From contig CM053337.1 in the NCBI GenBank assembly GCA_028583605.1, positions 28,530,397-28,594,396 of the forward strand: DNA of 64,000 bases, in the 5' to 3' direction. Shown piece after piece: positions 24,001 through 33,799 of the stretch. Numbering within the stretch: the stretch's first letter is position 1; each line of letters begins with the position of its first letter. Below the pieces are notes generated by a model, which was not told the origin of the DNA, made no database searches, and worked only from the letters and a program-made list of their open reading frames with translations. The DNA is from Dastarcus helophoroides (taxonomy: Eukaryota; Arthropoda; Insecta; Coleoptera; Bothrideridae). A program made the position numbers and the translations under genes.

Positions 24001-25015
24001 TGATTTTGCTACCTGTATCTACTAAAGAGTCAAGTACATACTTGCACTGAGTTCCATCACTTTCTGTTGAACTGACGGTTATTTTGGCTACATTTACTTC
24101 TCGTTCTGTTGTTTGGTTTAGCTCTGGCATTACTTCTGGTTTCTTCGAGGCGTCCACTACATTGACCTTCTTCTCATCTCGACCATTGTTCTTAGTACAG
24201 TTTCGTATCTGATGGTCGCTTGATCCACATTTGAAGCATGACCCTGGGTTTCTCTTAGGTTTCGTGCATTTATTGGCTAAGTGTCCAGTGCCATTACAAT
24301 TGTAGCATCGGAATTCCCTTTTATTTTCTTGTTGTGGGGGCCTTCTGGTGGGAGTCGGCACGTCGGTCTTTGGGGTAGGCCTCCCTTCATTTCTAACATC
24401 CTTCATGACATCTAGGATATCACTCAATGCATTAGGATTATTCATCCTCGCGAAGTTCTGCAACATCACATTGTCAATTCCATCGATTAGATACTCTAAA
24501 ATGTCTTCTTCTGGTAACTCTGCTTTGCATCCCAATTGGACCTTGTCTGCGTAATATTTCGTGAAATCTTCGTTTCGTTGCCAACTTCTTTTCTCGAACT
24601 GCCTGACAGCTTCGACCTTATTTATTCTTCTTCGGAACATAGCCTTAATTTGGTACTTAAATTCTGTCCATGGCATAGATATGAACTCAACTTTTGATTG
24701 ATACCATTTCTTTGCTTCCCCTTGTAGTTTACCCACTGAAATTAACTTTATTAGTTCGTCTGGTACGGCATACGTACTTTGGACCGCATCGATTCTGTCG
24801 AGCCAGCCTTTCACGTCGTCCACAAATCCGTTGAATTCGGGTAGCAGAGCGGCTATTTCACTATTTTTGTATTGCAGAGGTTGTCGAGAAGTTGACGGCA
24901 TAGGAGATGGCTGACGGCGAGCTTCTTCATGGAGCATCAAAGCTCGTACCGTAGTTTGTACAATATCTTCCACGGAGAAGTTAATATGGGTCGATTCCTT
25001 TTGTTCTTCACTCAT
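21053..25015 (-). CDS. Gag-Pol polyprotein, Ty3/Gypsy (element 1)
   Basis: A single uninterrupted 1,320-residue frame encodes all replication proteins. In order: Gag capsid-like region (about 50-210); two CCHC zinc knuckles (C237-C240-H245-C250 and C260-C263-H268-C273) that bind RNA; aspartic protease with DTG at 333-335; reverse transcriptase with YMDD at 645-648; RNase H with D794, E835, D861; integrase with the HHCC zinc finger (H981, H986, C1016, C1019) and DDE residues D1049, D1108, E1144; and a C-terminal tail. Gag and Pol are fused in one frame with no frameshift site. No envelope gene. The ATG at 25015 lies about 130 bp inside the 5' LTR and has no upstream in-frame rival. All catalytic motifs are intact, so the product may be functional. 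Confidence 0.97.
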   Translation of the reverse strand: MSEEQKESTHINFSVEDIVQTTVRALMLHEEARRQPSPMPSTSRQPLQYKNSEIAALLPEFNGFVDDVKGWLDRIDAVQSTYAVPDELIKLISVGKLQGEAKKWYQSKVEFISMPWTEFKYQIKAMFRRRINKVEAVRQFEKRSWQRNEDFTKYYADKVQLGCKAELPEEDILEYLIDGIDNVMLQNFARMNNPNALSDILDVMKDVRNEGRPTPKTDVPTPTRRPPQQENKREFRCYNCNGTGHLANKCTKPKRNPGSCFKCGSSDHQIRNCTKNNGRDEKKVNVVDASKKPEVMPELNQTTEREVNVAKITVSSTESDGTQCKYVLDSLVDTGSKISFIKSKYVHEYNFNMPICDDDKFSGVNNSKLHILGIFSTTILINDKKEIKVKLYVVPNETMSYGCVLGTDVIVPCSFEFRDSVNLESNFMSEILHVNFENINPCATDSLNINERLDHVTCNHLKSMFTELYENNYSNNYDNSYEMTIQLKHDQPIFFRPRRLSFHEKEQLQNILDDLLSKDIIRASSSPYASKIVLIKKKNGELRLCIDYREINKITIRDNFPTPLIDDNLDLLKNKKYFSTLDLKNGFHHIKVAECSIIYTSFITPLGQFEYIRMPFGLTNAPRVFQRYLYNIFSDLLKSHKVILYMDDILVATETLEEHFDILENIFRIAAERSLKFRLDKCFFLYYEITYLGYLVKFGGIKPNPANIESVKNYPIPTCSKEVQRFLGLASYFRRFISSFSLKAKPLYDLIKKDAQFKLEEEELMSFETLKDSLVNAPLLAIYSPILETEIHCDACAKGFGAILLQKQKDGKFKPVRYLSKRTTDGEAKLHSYELEMLAVVYALEKFHTYVHGLKFKIVTDCNAIKMALNKKDINPRITRWALILENYDYTIEHRPNHRMAHVDALSRCNGIMILEENTFEQNLSIAQNLDSTIKELKLELETKDSKHFELRNGLVYRKRKNNLLFYVPKLMEKNILIMCHDNLGHVGGDKTAEYLSRSYWFPDFRQKIKDHIKNCIKCITFSPPTGKPEGNLHNIDKGNKPFATIYIDHYGPLEKTSCGKRYIFEIIDGFTKFVTLFAVKSTKTCEVINSLKTYFRFYSIPKRIVSDRGSCFKSGDFQNFINEYNIIHTLIATNTPEANGQIERINRDLTPMLSKLSELSAKWDKVIPDVEFAINNSFCRSIATSPSKLLFGVNQRDKNDALRASLEIDEERENFEEVRHEARKANAKIQEYNKKYYDKKHKLPHKYQVDDYVMIKNIDVTTGINKKLIPRYRGPYQVVKCLENDRYVVRDIDGFQVTQIPFEGVCSPHNMKLWLSAEM

Positions 25016-25124
25016 CTTGTCGGTACTTCGTTGGCGCGACCACGGAAACGTAACCTCACAAACGGGAAAAATTGTTCAGCGAGGGTGGTCTGACTTATTT
25101 AAACACTAAGACCCGTTACCCCGC

Positions 25125-25143
25125 TGTAACCCCACACCTGAAC
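25125..25143 (-). other. Candidate primer-binding site (element 1)
   Basis: The sense strand directly after the 5' LTR reads GTTCAGGTGTGGGGTT. It resembles the complement of the acceptor and T-arm of a leucine tRNA of the GTCAGG type, with mismatches and no TGG for the CCA end. The assignment is tentative and rests on the pairing tRNA-Leu-like 5' sequence at the other end of the element. Confidence 0.4.
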
Positions 25144-25309
25144 TGTAAGAGGGCCCGCCAATAATTAAATGAAAAGTTTATTTTAATCAAAAACGATTTA
25201 TTTCTTACTCTTCTACAACAACACTCTTACACCCCTGACACACCTCTGCCGAGAGTGGACTCTTCCGCCCGCTGGCGCCAAATTTGAAATAGTTGTAAAT
25301 CTGCCTACA
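25144..25309 (-). repeat. 5' LTR of element 1 (166 bp)
   Basis: Identical to the 3' LTR at 20564-20729. The sense-strand promoter of the element should lie within it. It is short for the family. Confidence 0.95.
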
Positions 25310-25313
25310 AGAT

Positions 25314-28300
25314 AAATGTTAACATTTTGAGAAACAAGTTGGAGTTTTTTAAAAAAAAGGGGACATAAAAAAATCTCGAAAATCTTAAAATTTTCAAAGA
25401 AAATTTGCTAGGCCTTTTGCTTTTTACGAAAATTCAGAAATTTCAAAAACATATTTTTTCAAAGTGTTTACTTTTTATCAAAACATTGCCCAAATTTTGA
25501 AGAACAGGCAAATTTTAATAAACAGGTCGAAACTTACAAAAATTCGCATTTTAAAAAAGTGTAAATTTTCAAACAGTTGAATTTTAAAAAATGGAAATTT
25601 TAAAGAAGGGATAAAAATTCAAGACATTTAAGAGATCAGGTTTTAATTAGAAATAAGTCACATTTTAAAAGTAAATTCAAAATTTTAAAATGAAAGGTAT
25701 ATTTTGCAAAACAAGCGAATTTTGAGGAAAAAATGGTACCCATTTAGTTGAATATAAATTTTCAATCCACTGCTTTAAGCTAGGAGAGTAAACATCACAC
25801 TCAGCGCTTGGCAAGACTAATCATTAAATACACCGAAAAATATTGAAAATATAGCTGAAATATGCACCATTATTGGATTCTCGGTGACATTTGTAATAAA
25901 CCTGTGAAAATGCATATTTGCATATACAAATGCATATAATTGGGTCTCTAGTTACAACTATTTTCGGAAATTAGACAAAATTTTGACTATTTGTGAAAAC
26001 TTGGAGTTTTTTATAGTTTTTTGAAAATGTTAACATTTTTCTCAAAACCTCAAATTTTTTTAACTTTAATTTTTTGAAAAATTTGCCAATCGTAAAAGTT
26101 TTTCTTTTTTTTTGAAAAATTTATCTTTGTAAATTAAAAATTTTTAAAATTTTTAATGAAATATATACATGAATTCGAGAACTAGCTAAATTTTGATATT
26201 AAAAGGAATTTTAAAAGGAAGTATTATCAAGTTTAAACTCAAAAGTTTCAAAAAAACAAAATTTAAAAAACATTTCGAGTTTATAATCTGGATAGGAATT
26301 TTAAACAAAAAAGAGTACAAAGCAAAATTTTGACTTTAATTTAAACATTTCTCAAAATTTAAGAATTAGAAATGATATCGAAATTTCGAAAAAAAGCTTT
26401 GGAATGTTTCAAAAAATGCTATTTAACTTTTCAAGTTAAGCATCGGAAATGCCAAATTAAAGACAAAATTTCGAGTTTTAAACTTAAATGTTTAGAAGTT
26501 TATATTAAAAAAAAAGAACTGTGACTACCTGCAAAAAATTTGAATAAATTAGTGTGATGACATATTCATGAACGATGTCTGATTTCAACACGTATAGGCA
26601 ACTTTAAATACAATCACCTGTATTATTCATTGCAAGCATTTTAAGGGATTTTTAAACTCCAATTAGAACCTGAATTTTAAAAAATTCTCTCTTATTGCTC
26701 ACTTACGTATTATGGGAAACACCTATGTGAAATTTTATGCTTTTACACATACGCTATGCGTTATCTGAAAGTCAATGATTTATGAAGTAGAAGCACCATA
26801 ATTTGGTCAAAAAATTGAAATATTAATTCGAGAAAATATTTACATATCACGAGAGACATAAAATTTACACAAATAAAATTCAACGTTTAACACGAAATTT
26901 TGATAATTTAGATAAATTTAAAATTTGTGGATTTAAGGCTTAAGGGTGATATAATTTTATTAGACAAAAGATATTAATTTCGAAAAATTTGTTCCATGGG
27001 CTCATATCTTATGAAATTCTTGTTATAGTCATTTGGTCTTAATGTGTTTCAAAATTTAATACTAATTCAAACAATTATAGCTGTCAAAGATAAAATAATA
27101 ACACTGGGAAATAATCTGGAACATAATTTCTGTTGAGTTCGTTTTTTAAGCAGCTTTAGAATTAAATAAGTATACTGATTTCAAAACTGTCGGAAGTTTT
27201 CTCCTACTACATTTAGTTTTTTCTCTGCATCTTATGCGGATACTCACTACTCTCGATCAGGAGAAAGTGCATTTTTGCAATTTTTTCGAAATTAATTCAG
27301 TGATGATGGAGTTGTATAATGCCATAACATAAAAGGTTTAATAGAAGTGTCAGGAATTTCTGCCTAAAACGCAAGTGAATGACCTTTTTTATCAGCAACT
27401 CAAGTTGAAGATTGAAGTGTGTCTTCCTTCGTAATGAAAATGTATTTGATGAAGTTCTAATAGGTCACTCAGTTTGTTTGTGTGCGCATAAAAAGTCACT
27501 GATTTGTTGCAATATCACATTCACCAATGGATCATCTGTATTCATCTTCCTGCTTTTTCTTTGGCCAACAACGCGAATATATCAAGGATTTCTATTTTTT
27601 GTGTATATGAAATAACAGAGCTTGTGAGAACCATTGGATGCAGTCGAATTAGCTCCTAAGACGTGAATTGAAACCTGGTGATTTAAACATTCTGCGCCAA
27701 TCAACAAAATCGATAAAAAAATCTGACGTTTGTGCTTTGTATATCAAACTGAACCTCATAAAGCAATTCGTTAAAGCTATTTCTCAATTGAAGCATATTA
27801 TTTCAACTATTCATTGTGGCATTTCCTAGACTATCAATTGCAAATATAAAGGCCAGTGTGTTTGAGGGTCATCAGATTCGGTAGCTTACTAAAAATGAAC
27901 CTTTTTATCGAAACAGTGGCGGAACTTGAAACGCGTTCAAAAGCAACCCTAGGAGCTCTTCAAAATGCCCAATTGCTACATGAGCATCAAATTGCAATTT
28001 TTAGATAGCCATTTTGCTGACTTCCAAAAATATCTTAGTGCAGTTAAGATGAGCAAGATGAGGAGCGATTCCACCAAGAATTAAAGGTCATGAAGACAGG
28101 ATATGAAGGTAGATGGAATGTAAATGTAAACATATATAACATGTTGGTTGATTAGTATTGGAGCATTGATTAGACAAGAATATCCGCACATTAAACATTC
28201 AAGAAAAAGTTGTATATACTCGAAAAATTTTACCTTTAACGCTTTTTAAAAAAATTACTATTGGTATAAGCACAATTTAGCGTGCAGTAAATGTACAAAT

Positions 28301-29735
28301 AAGTTAGCCTTTGCACGAGAATTATTTGTGAAGGGTATATTTGGTAATTTTTACCTTTATTTTCCTTTATATGCACTTTGTTTATAACTTTTGAGACACA
28401 GAGGGGGTATCCTGTAGATTAAAAACTTGTGGGCAAACATTAGTCAAAAACAAGTCTCAGATCTAAAACAACGAAATTGCTGTTCTCCAGTGTAATTGCT
28501 AAAGTATTAACTTTAAAATATTAACAAGCTGATTTTCTTTCAGGACATTCTTAGAATGTTCTGATGTTACAAAATGAGTAGTAGAAATTCTGTTTCGCCG
28601 ACGATTATTTTCACATGAATCAAAAACAGTGACCAACCATAACTCATTCACTTACCTGTCTATGCTTATGCAGACGAGTATAAAACTCGACAAAAAGAGT
28701 CCAAAAGTCCTAAAAAAAGCCATTATCCTGCACATTAAATCCCCAGCTCTCCAGGCTACCGTCGAGGCCCATCCTATCTCCAAAGGCATCATTAGGAATG
28801 TCACCTGAAAAGCAAAGATATCATGTTATTAAAAGAAGACTTTTTTTACATGGGTTTCCCCATTTCCGAGATTAAATTTATAGCTAATTCGACCGTTAAA
28901 CCCTCCGCTAAAGAGGGCTTAATTGTTCAACTCCTAATCGATACACGTCAGGATAAACGGATGTTGCGATAGAATGTACGTGGTTTCACGTGGCATTTTA
29001 AGCATAAATTACTGGCACCAATGTGGGGGATTTTACGATTTGAACATATTTATGTTTTGTAGGGCCATATATTAAATAATTTAGAAAATTTGTTATTAAT
29101 TACTTGATGTTATCTTTATTCCCCTTTTGAATTCTTAAAACATTGGTGTAAGCTTGCCACGTTTTAATGTCTGCCCTAATAATAAAAATAATGCAGTTAT
29201 CGTAACGACAAACAACTTTCCTTAAATTCATAACTTCTCTTTTTGTTACATATAGTGTCTACGTCCAAATGTTCCACCATGCTTAAGTGTTTCTAATAAT
29301 ATGCTATTTATTTTCCTTCTTGATATGTCAAACGCCTAAAAGCCCTACCTCAAACCTGTTATCAAATGAGTTGATTCGCTGGAAACTACCCATTTTATTC
29401 TTTTTATTTCGCTTTCGAGGTTGCTTTAGTTAACGTAGCATAAAAATTCTATTTATTATATAATAAATCGTGTGCCTGCTTTATTTATCATAACATAAAA
29501 AAATTGTAAGGTAACAATTTTTGGGGTGTTTGTTATTTAATTTGTCTTTTAATTTCGACAGATAATTCTACTAAATAGAAAATCGGTAATTACACCAAAA
29601 AGGCACATACCCTGAAATATGTTATAGTCAAAGCTTGAAATTTCGATGTTAATTTGCAAATAAAAAAGGTAATAGTTCGATTCCAAAACAAATTCCTTCC
29701 AACTTTTTAGTCGAAATTTCTGGGACCCAGTTTTG
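25314..29735. other. No supportable gene; AT-rich DNA
   Basis: 25.3-26.5 kb is quasi-periodic AAATTTTGA-type DNA and completes the dispersed core repeat interrupted by element 1. 26.5-29.7 kb is of higher complexity but has only short ORFs. One readable patch at about 28850-28960 (GFPISEIKFIANSTVK then LLIDTRQDKRML) may be a retroelement scrap. I cannot assign it. Confidence 0.45.
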
Positions 29736-29740
29736 AAATA

Positions 29741-30536
29741 CAGGGTGATTTAAAAATGCACCACCCCAAATATCTAGAAAACAACATTATGTGAAAAATG
29801 CCGAAACCGGTCAATATTAGTGAGGGGGACGCTTAATTAGTGTCGTTTTAGACCTGCAGGTGCACCCTCCCTTGGCCGGGACAGCAGCCCCCTCAAAAAT
29901 TCTAAATAAAACAGGGGGTTAAAAAGATTATTGCTTGAAAGGTCCATTTCACCTCTTTTTAGTAGCTTTTTATTTCTGCAGTTAGTGTTTGAGGAAATCA
30001 CTTGTTTTGCAGCACATTTCAGGTTTAACTTTTTTCTCCACAAAATTCTTTGCTAAGCGCCTATTGTTAGTAAAATCAACGGCTTGGGTATGTCAACTAG
30101 CAAAGAGATAGATGTCTAGATGAAACTAATGTTTGAACCACTCTTTAGAATTTAACTTCAAATAATCAGTTAAACGTCAATCAATAAGTAAAGAAGCACA
30201 CCATGAATGATGGAAAAAAATGTAATGTCTTCAAAAACACAAATCCTATCATTTAAAATAGTTAAATTTTACAAGAGGTGCTTGAAATGAGCACCGTTTT
30301 TTCCAGGCTTGTTCAGAGTTTACACTGCATTCTCAAAGCGATATTTATCTCAACCCTTGGGCAAATGCACTTTGAAAGTTGGATTCTAAATTCGAAATTG
30401 CTACCAGCATTAGTTAAATAACCATTGCTCTGTATCAAAAAAAAGTAGAACCCTATTCAAGGTTAAAGGTGTATCTGGGCTTACAAACGAAGCGCCATTT
30501 GTCTCTATCCATCTGTCAGTTGTCCTTAAACTATGA
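29741..30536 (-). mobile_element. Remnant of a mariner-like transposon
   Basis: The left edge is TACAGGGTGATTTAAAAATGC, a mariner-type terminus. On the minus strand at 30271-30297 the frame reads GAHFKHLL then stop, like the usual C-terminus of DDxD mariner-like transposases (compare NFEHLL in the intact copy at 53243). Upstream coding sequence is scrambled and the element is cut by the PLE end at about 30537. No catalytic residues remain. Confidence 0.4.
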
Positions 30537-30960
30537 TAACGAAGGCTTCCACGGCCAGAGTCAGTACAGGATATACTTCTTCCGGGATTGGACCGTGTCA
30601 AAGAACTACTAAAAGTGTTCGACGTTTCGCCCACCATCGTAGGGGGCTTCTTCAGGAACAAAGAAAGAAAATAGATGAAATGAGGGAATATGCAAAAAAG
30701 AAAAATAAAAATAAAAGGCCAATTTCAAAACATCAGAGCACGGTAACTCAGTATGTCCACCATACCAGAGGCGAAACTCTTCTGAATTGAAAATTGGTAC
30801 AAAGGATAAGAAAGTTTAGACAGAAGAGCACGGTGACTCAGTATGTCCACCATACCAGAGGCGAAACTCTTCTGAATTGAAACTTGGTACAAAAGAAAGT
30901 TTAGGCAGAAGAGCACGGTAACTCAGTATGTCCACCATACCAGAGGCGAAACTCTTCTGA
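30537..30960 (-). mobile_element. PLE 3' end with three tandem units (copy 3)
   Basis: On the minus strand: three units starting at 30912, 30827 and 30737 on plus coordinates (spacing 85 and 90 bp), each with GAAGAGTTTCGCCTCTGG and a GTGCTCT end, then a linker, an intact-looking hammerhead and the terminal CTGGCCGTGGAAGCC. Units vary by small indels. Coding sequence is absent. Confidence 0.75.
30616..30660 (-). ncRNA. Hammerhead ribozyme of a Penelope-like element (copy 3)
   Basis: Reading the minus strand: stem I strand UGUUC, core box CUGAAGA, one unpaired A, stem II GCCC...GGGC with a loop, core box GAAA, a C-G closing pair only for stem III, cleavage triplet GUC, then stem I strand GAACA. 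All core positions are present and stem I pairs perfectly over 5 bp. Hammerheads with almost no stem III are an established feature of PLE terminal repeats, where dimers are thought to be active. Self-cleavage after GUC is predicted. Confidence 0.75.
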
Positions 30961-32570
30961 AGCTTTCCTAGAATCCAAAAGTAAACAAACACAAGAAGCA
31001 TATAAAAACTACATTGCAAAAAGAAATCTTGTGAACAGAAGAATACGTAAAATAAAAAATGAGTATTGGCAAAAATTTAGTACAGACATGGAACATATCA
31101 CATGTTCAGACTTTAAAGGAAGATGATAAAAGGTCTAAAGAAAACAACGAATGAGGAAGTAGAGGTAAAAATTATTACTCAGAAACTTGGGTACAACATT
31201 TTAAAATTCTCTTTCATAATACCGCTGTTTAAAACAATGAGGACAAGGCAAAAAACATAACCCAAAAACCAAAACCAGTAACGATAACAGAAATACAAGT
31301 CATAAATTAAATTACTAAATTGAAGAACCGAAAAGCACCAAACAAAGATGTAACTAGAAGTAAACAACACCATAATTAAACAGGTAATGAGTTTCGAAGA
31401 TCTTTGCAAAAAAAATTTGAGCAACAGAAGTGTCAAAGACGGAATAAGGCAACAAGTAATCAAGGCAGCGGCCATTTCATTTAAAACAAACTATCTGGAA
31501 GAACAAATATCTATCCATCGCATGCAAAAGCAGAATATACAGATAAGGAAAAATTTTCATTGTCCATGTAAAACGCTAAGAATTGTCCCTTCCATAGTTT
31601 TCTACGGCCGCTGAACGTATTCCCTTACTTTGACGCAGCATGCTCGTATCTTCCAGTTTAGATGTTAAAAAAAACTCGAGAGTTTTACAACAGACTGGAA
31701 TATTGTTTAGCACAATCTGGCGGCCTCTTTGAACTTCTTATATTGTAATGTTTAAAGAATTATTTTGTTATATTCTTCATTAGAATTATTATTAATTTTG
31801 TTTAAGAAATCTCGTTTATTTATTTTGGTTATAAAAAAATATCAGTTTTGTTTTGCCTCAGACGTTGATTAAATCAACGGACTAAAAGAACAAACAGCAT
31901 GTGGTACGCAAATTTCAATAAAATTATTGCCTGATAGTAGTAGTCCCGTAACAAAACACGTTACAATCTATGATGTACTATTGAAATCTCCACCAGCACT
32001 GATTGCTGCGCTCTGCGTTGAATTGTTTACACCGGTGTAGGAGAACACAAGGCGCCGCCCATCTATCCCACTATTAGCTCTTACTGATAAATCTCCCATT
32101 AACATTCTTCCTATGGACAGTGTTTGACTTTTCTGATGTGTATAAGACTTGTGTCCGACCTGTGTAACATACGCAGCTGAAACGAGAACAGACAACACCA
32201 CCAAGAGACATCTAAGAACTACGGAAGTGAAAATCCTGAGAACAATAGCAGGATACACAATGTGGGATCGACAAAGGAATGCCCATATTAGGAAAAAATG
32301 TAAAGTGGAAGATGTGCTACGATGTTCAAGAAAAAGAAGACGAGGGTAGAATGAACACGTTAATCGAAAGGCAGACAACAGGCTGGAGAAAATAGTACGC
32401 AACGAAAAGCCACAGTGAGACCACCGAAACGATGGCGTAACAGCAACAGCTCGCAGTCGCTTTCATTGGAACAACAAAAAAAGGAATCCAGAATGAACAG
32501 GCAACTAGCCCTACTAAAGAAGAAGGAGAATAGTCCACGAAAGATAGATGAAAAATCACCCTTCTTGCAA
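30961..32570 (+). pseudogene. Decayed LINE (RTE-like) fragments
   Basis: Two readable ends remain. At 30970-31120 the frame reads TQEAYKNYIAKRNLVNRR then EYWQKF, resembling the linker before an RTE-type RT. At about 31290-31350 ITEIQVINLITKLKNRKAPN is the start of RT. At 32135-32560 the C-terminus is clear: VTYAAETRTDNTTKRHLRTT, ILRTIAGY, then after a stop and a frameshift RPPKRWRNSNSSQS. The central catalytic part is scrambled. Multiple stops; dead. It directly follows the PLE end, so one may have inserted beside the other. Confidence 0.65.
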
Positions 32571-33136
32571 AAAGGTTAAATATTAAATTTTTATTTTAGA
32601 AATATCTTAACTTCGGCTTAACAAATACGTACACAAATTTTCCGCCAAGACCTTGTGGGAATGGTCGCTATATTGATTTAAAGATAAAAAATTTTCTTTC
32701 TGCAAATGATTTTCACAATTTTAGTCCAACAAAGAATTGTTTTTTATAAAAGTTGGAGAGCTAAAAATTTGATACAAAAAAGTTATTTGCCATTTTTTTT
32801 TGTAGACTTAGTCCTTAGTGAGAATAGCGTCATTTTGGGTAGTTGCCCTCATTTCTACCTAAGAAGTACAGAAATTGGCACATATTTTTTAAGTGATATC
32901 CCCCTGAAGACCTCATCTACTTACCTCTTCCGTCTAATTTGCGATTTTTTTTTTGGGTAGCGCTCCTTTTGTTGGTCTCAGTATTACATTTCTGAGCTAA
33001 TTTACATTCAACTTCATCGTCGTTATCAAAATAATGCGTTCACGAAATTAAAATAAATAAATGCCTAAAACCAAGTCAGTTTACTCTTTGCAAAGACGGT
33101 TGATCGATGATACTTCTTCTATACATTTTTATCTAT

Positions 33137-33450
33137 TGTTAGATTCGTGTTCCTCCTCCATAATTTAAACACCAATAACGGTAGCGACACACAAATTATA
33201 ACGATAATAAGAGGTAACACAAACTTTAAATATTAATTGAATGAACGTTAACACAGGTAACGATTTATCGATTTATTGAACAGGAATATCGAATTAACAA
33301 TCCACTTCCGCCAGGCCCGAATGACGCTGGGAGAGTATCCCCGCAGCCGGGACAGTGTCCCCGCAGCCGGGACAAGTTGTGATTGGAATTCTTTCCTGGT
33401 GATTGGCGCCACGAAATATAAACAATGCGGGCCAACTCTGGTTGCTTACA
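33137..33450 (-). repeat. 3' LTR of outer element (314 bp)
   Basis: TGTTAGATTCG...GGTTGCTTACA. Differs from 49090-49403 at three sites, all C/T or A/G transitions, about 1 percent. Contains a 20-bp GC-rich direct duplication (GTATCCCCGCAGCCGGGACA, then GTGTCCCC...) near 33344-33383. Confidence 0.95.
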
Positions 33451-33485
33451 CGGCCAACCTGACGGATGTTTCGCTCTCGAAACAT
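33451..33485 (-). other. tRNA-Leu-like motif and hairpin next to 3' LTR (outer element)
   Basis: Sense strand: an 8-bp hairpin ATGTTTCG-AGAG-CGAAACAT (33466-33485), then GTCAGGTTGGCCG ending exactly at the LTR. The motif matches the first bases of leucine tRNA of the GTCAGG type at 12 of 13 positions as I recall that tRNA. No polypurine tract is visible. Confidence 0.55.
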
Positions 33486-33646
33486 ACCTTGTCATTACCA
33501 AATCAAATCAAAGTCAACACATTTCTTCCTTTTCGACTAAACGAAGAAAAAAAAACCATTTTGTTTAGGAAAAATTAATTAAATACTAATTTGTTTACCA
33601 TGAAAGTACGTTGATTCCATGATCCGAAATGTTTTAAATACATACA

Positions 33647-33798
33647 TGTTAATTTCCACGGGAGTATTCTGACCCATGCACATCAGAAACCAATCGTTGT
33701 TAATTTCCATGGGAGTATGCTGACCCATGCACGTTAGAAACCAATCGTTGTTAATTTCCATGGGAGATGCTGACCCATATACACCAGAAACCAATCAT
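33647..33798. repeat. 51-bp tandem repeat, three copies
   Basis: Units start at 33647, 33698 and 33749. Each holds TGTTAATTTCCATGGGAG, TGCTGACCCAT and AGAAACCAATCGT. The third copy has a 1-base deletion. It shares CCAATCGTTGTTAAT with the adjoining 62-bp array, so the two arrays are related. Confidence 0.9.
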
Positions 33799-33799
33799 T

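Larger units (their letters stand above)
20560..25313 (-). mobile_element. Complete Ty3/Gypsy LTR retrotransposon (element 1)
   Basis: The element body is 20564-25309, flanked by a 4-bp target duplication AGAT (20560-20563 and 25310-25313). It reads on the minus strand: 5' LTR at 25144-25309, leader with primer-binding site, one Gag-Pol ORF, a 3' untranslated stretch rich in CATAAG words, then the 3' LTR at 20564-20729. The two 166-bp LTRs are identical by eye, so the insertion is very recent. It landed inside an older dispersed AT-rich repeat whose halves rejoin across the insertion. With intact LTRs, ORF and target duplication it is a candidate for an active element. Confidence 0.95.

Noticed and set aside
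28850..28960. Readable patch GFPISEIKFIANSTVK as a retroelement gene
   Set aside because: Too short and without a recognised domain; noted only within the gene-free stretch.
31968..32402. 144-codon minus-strand ORF
   Set aside because: It lies opposite the recognisable C-terminal LINE sequence at 32135-32560 and is its antisense shadow.
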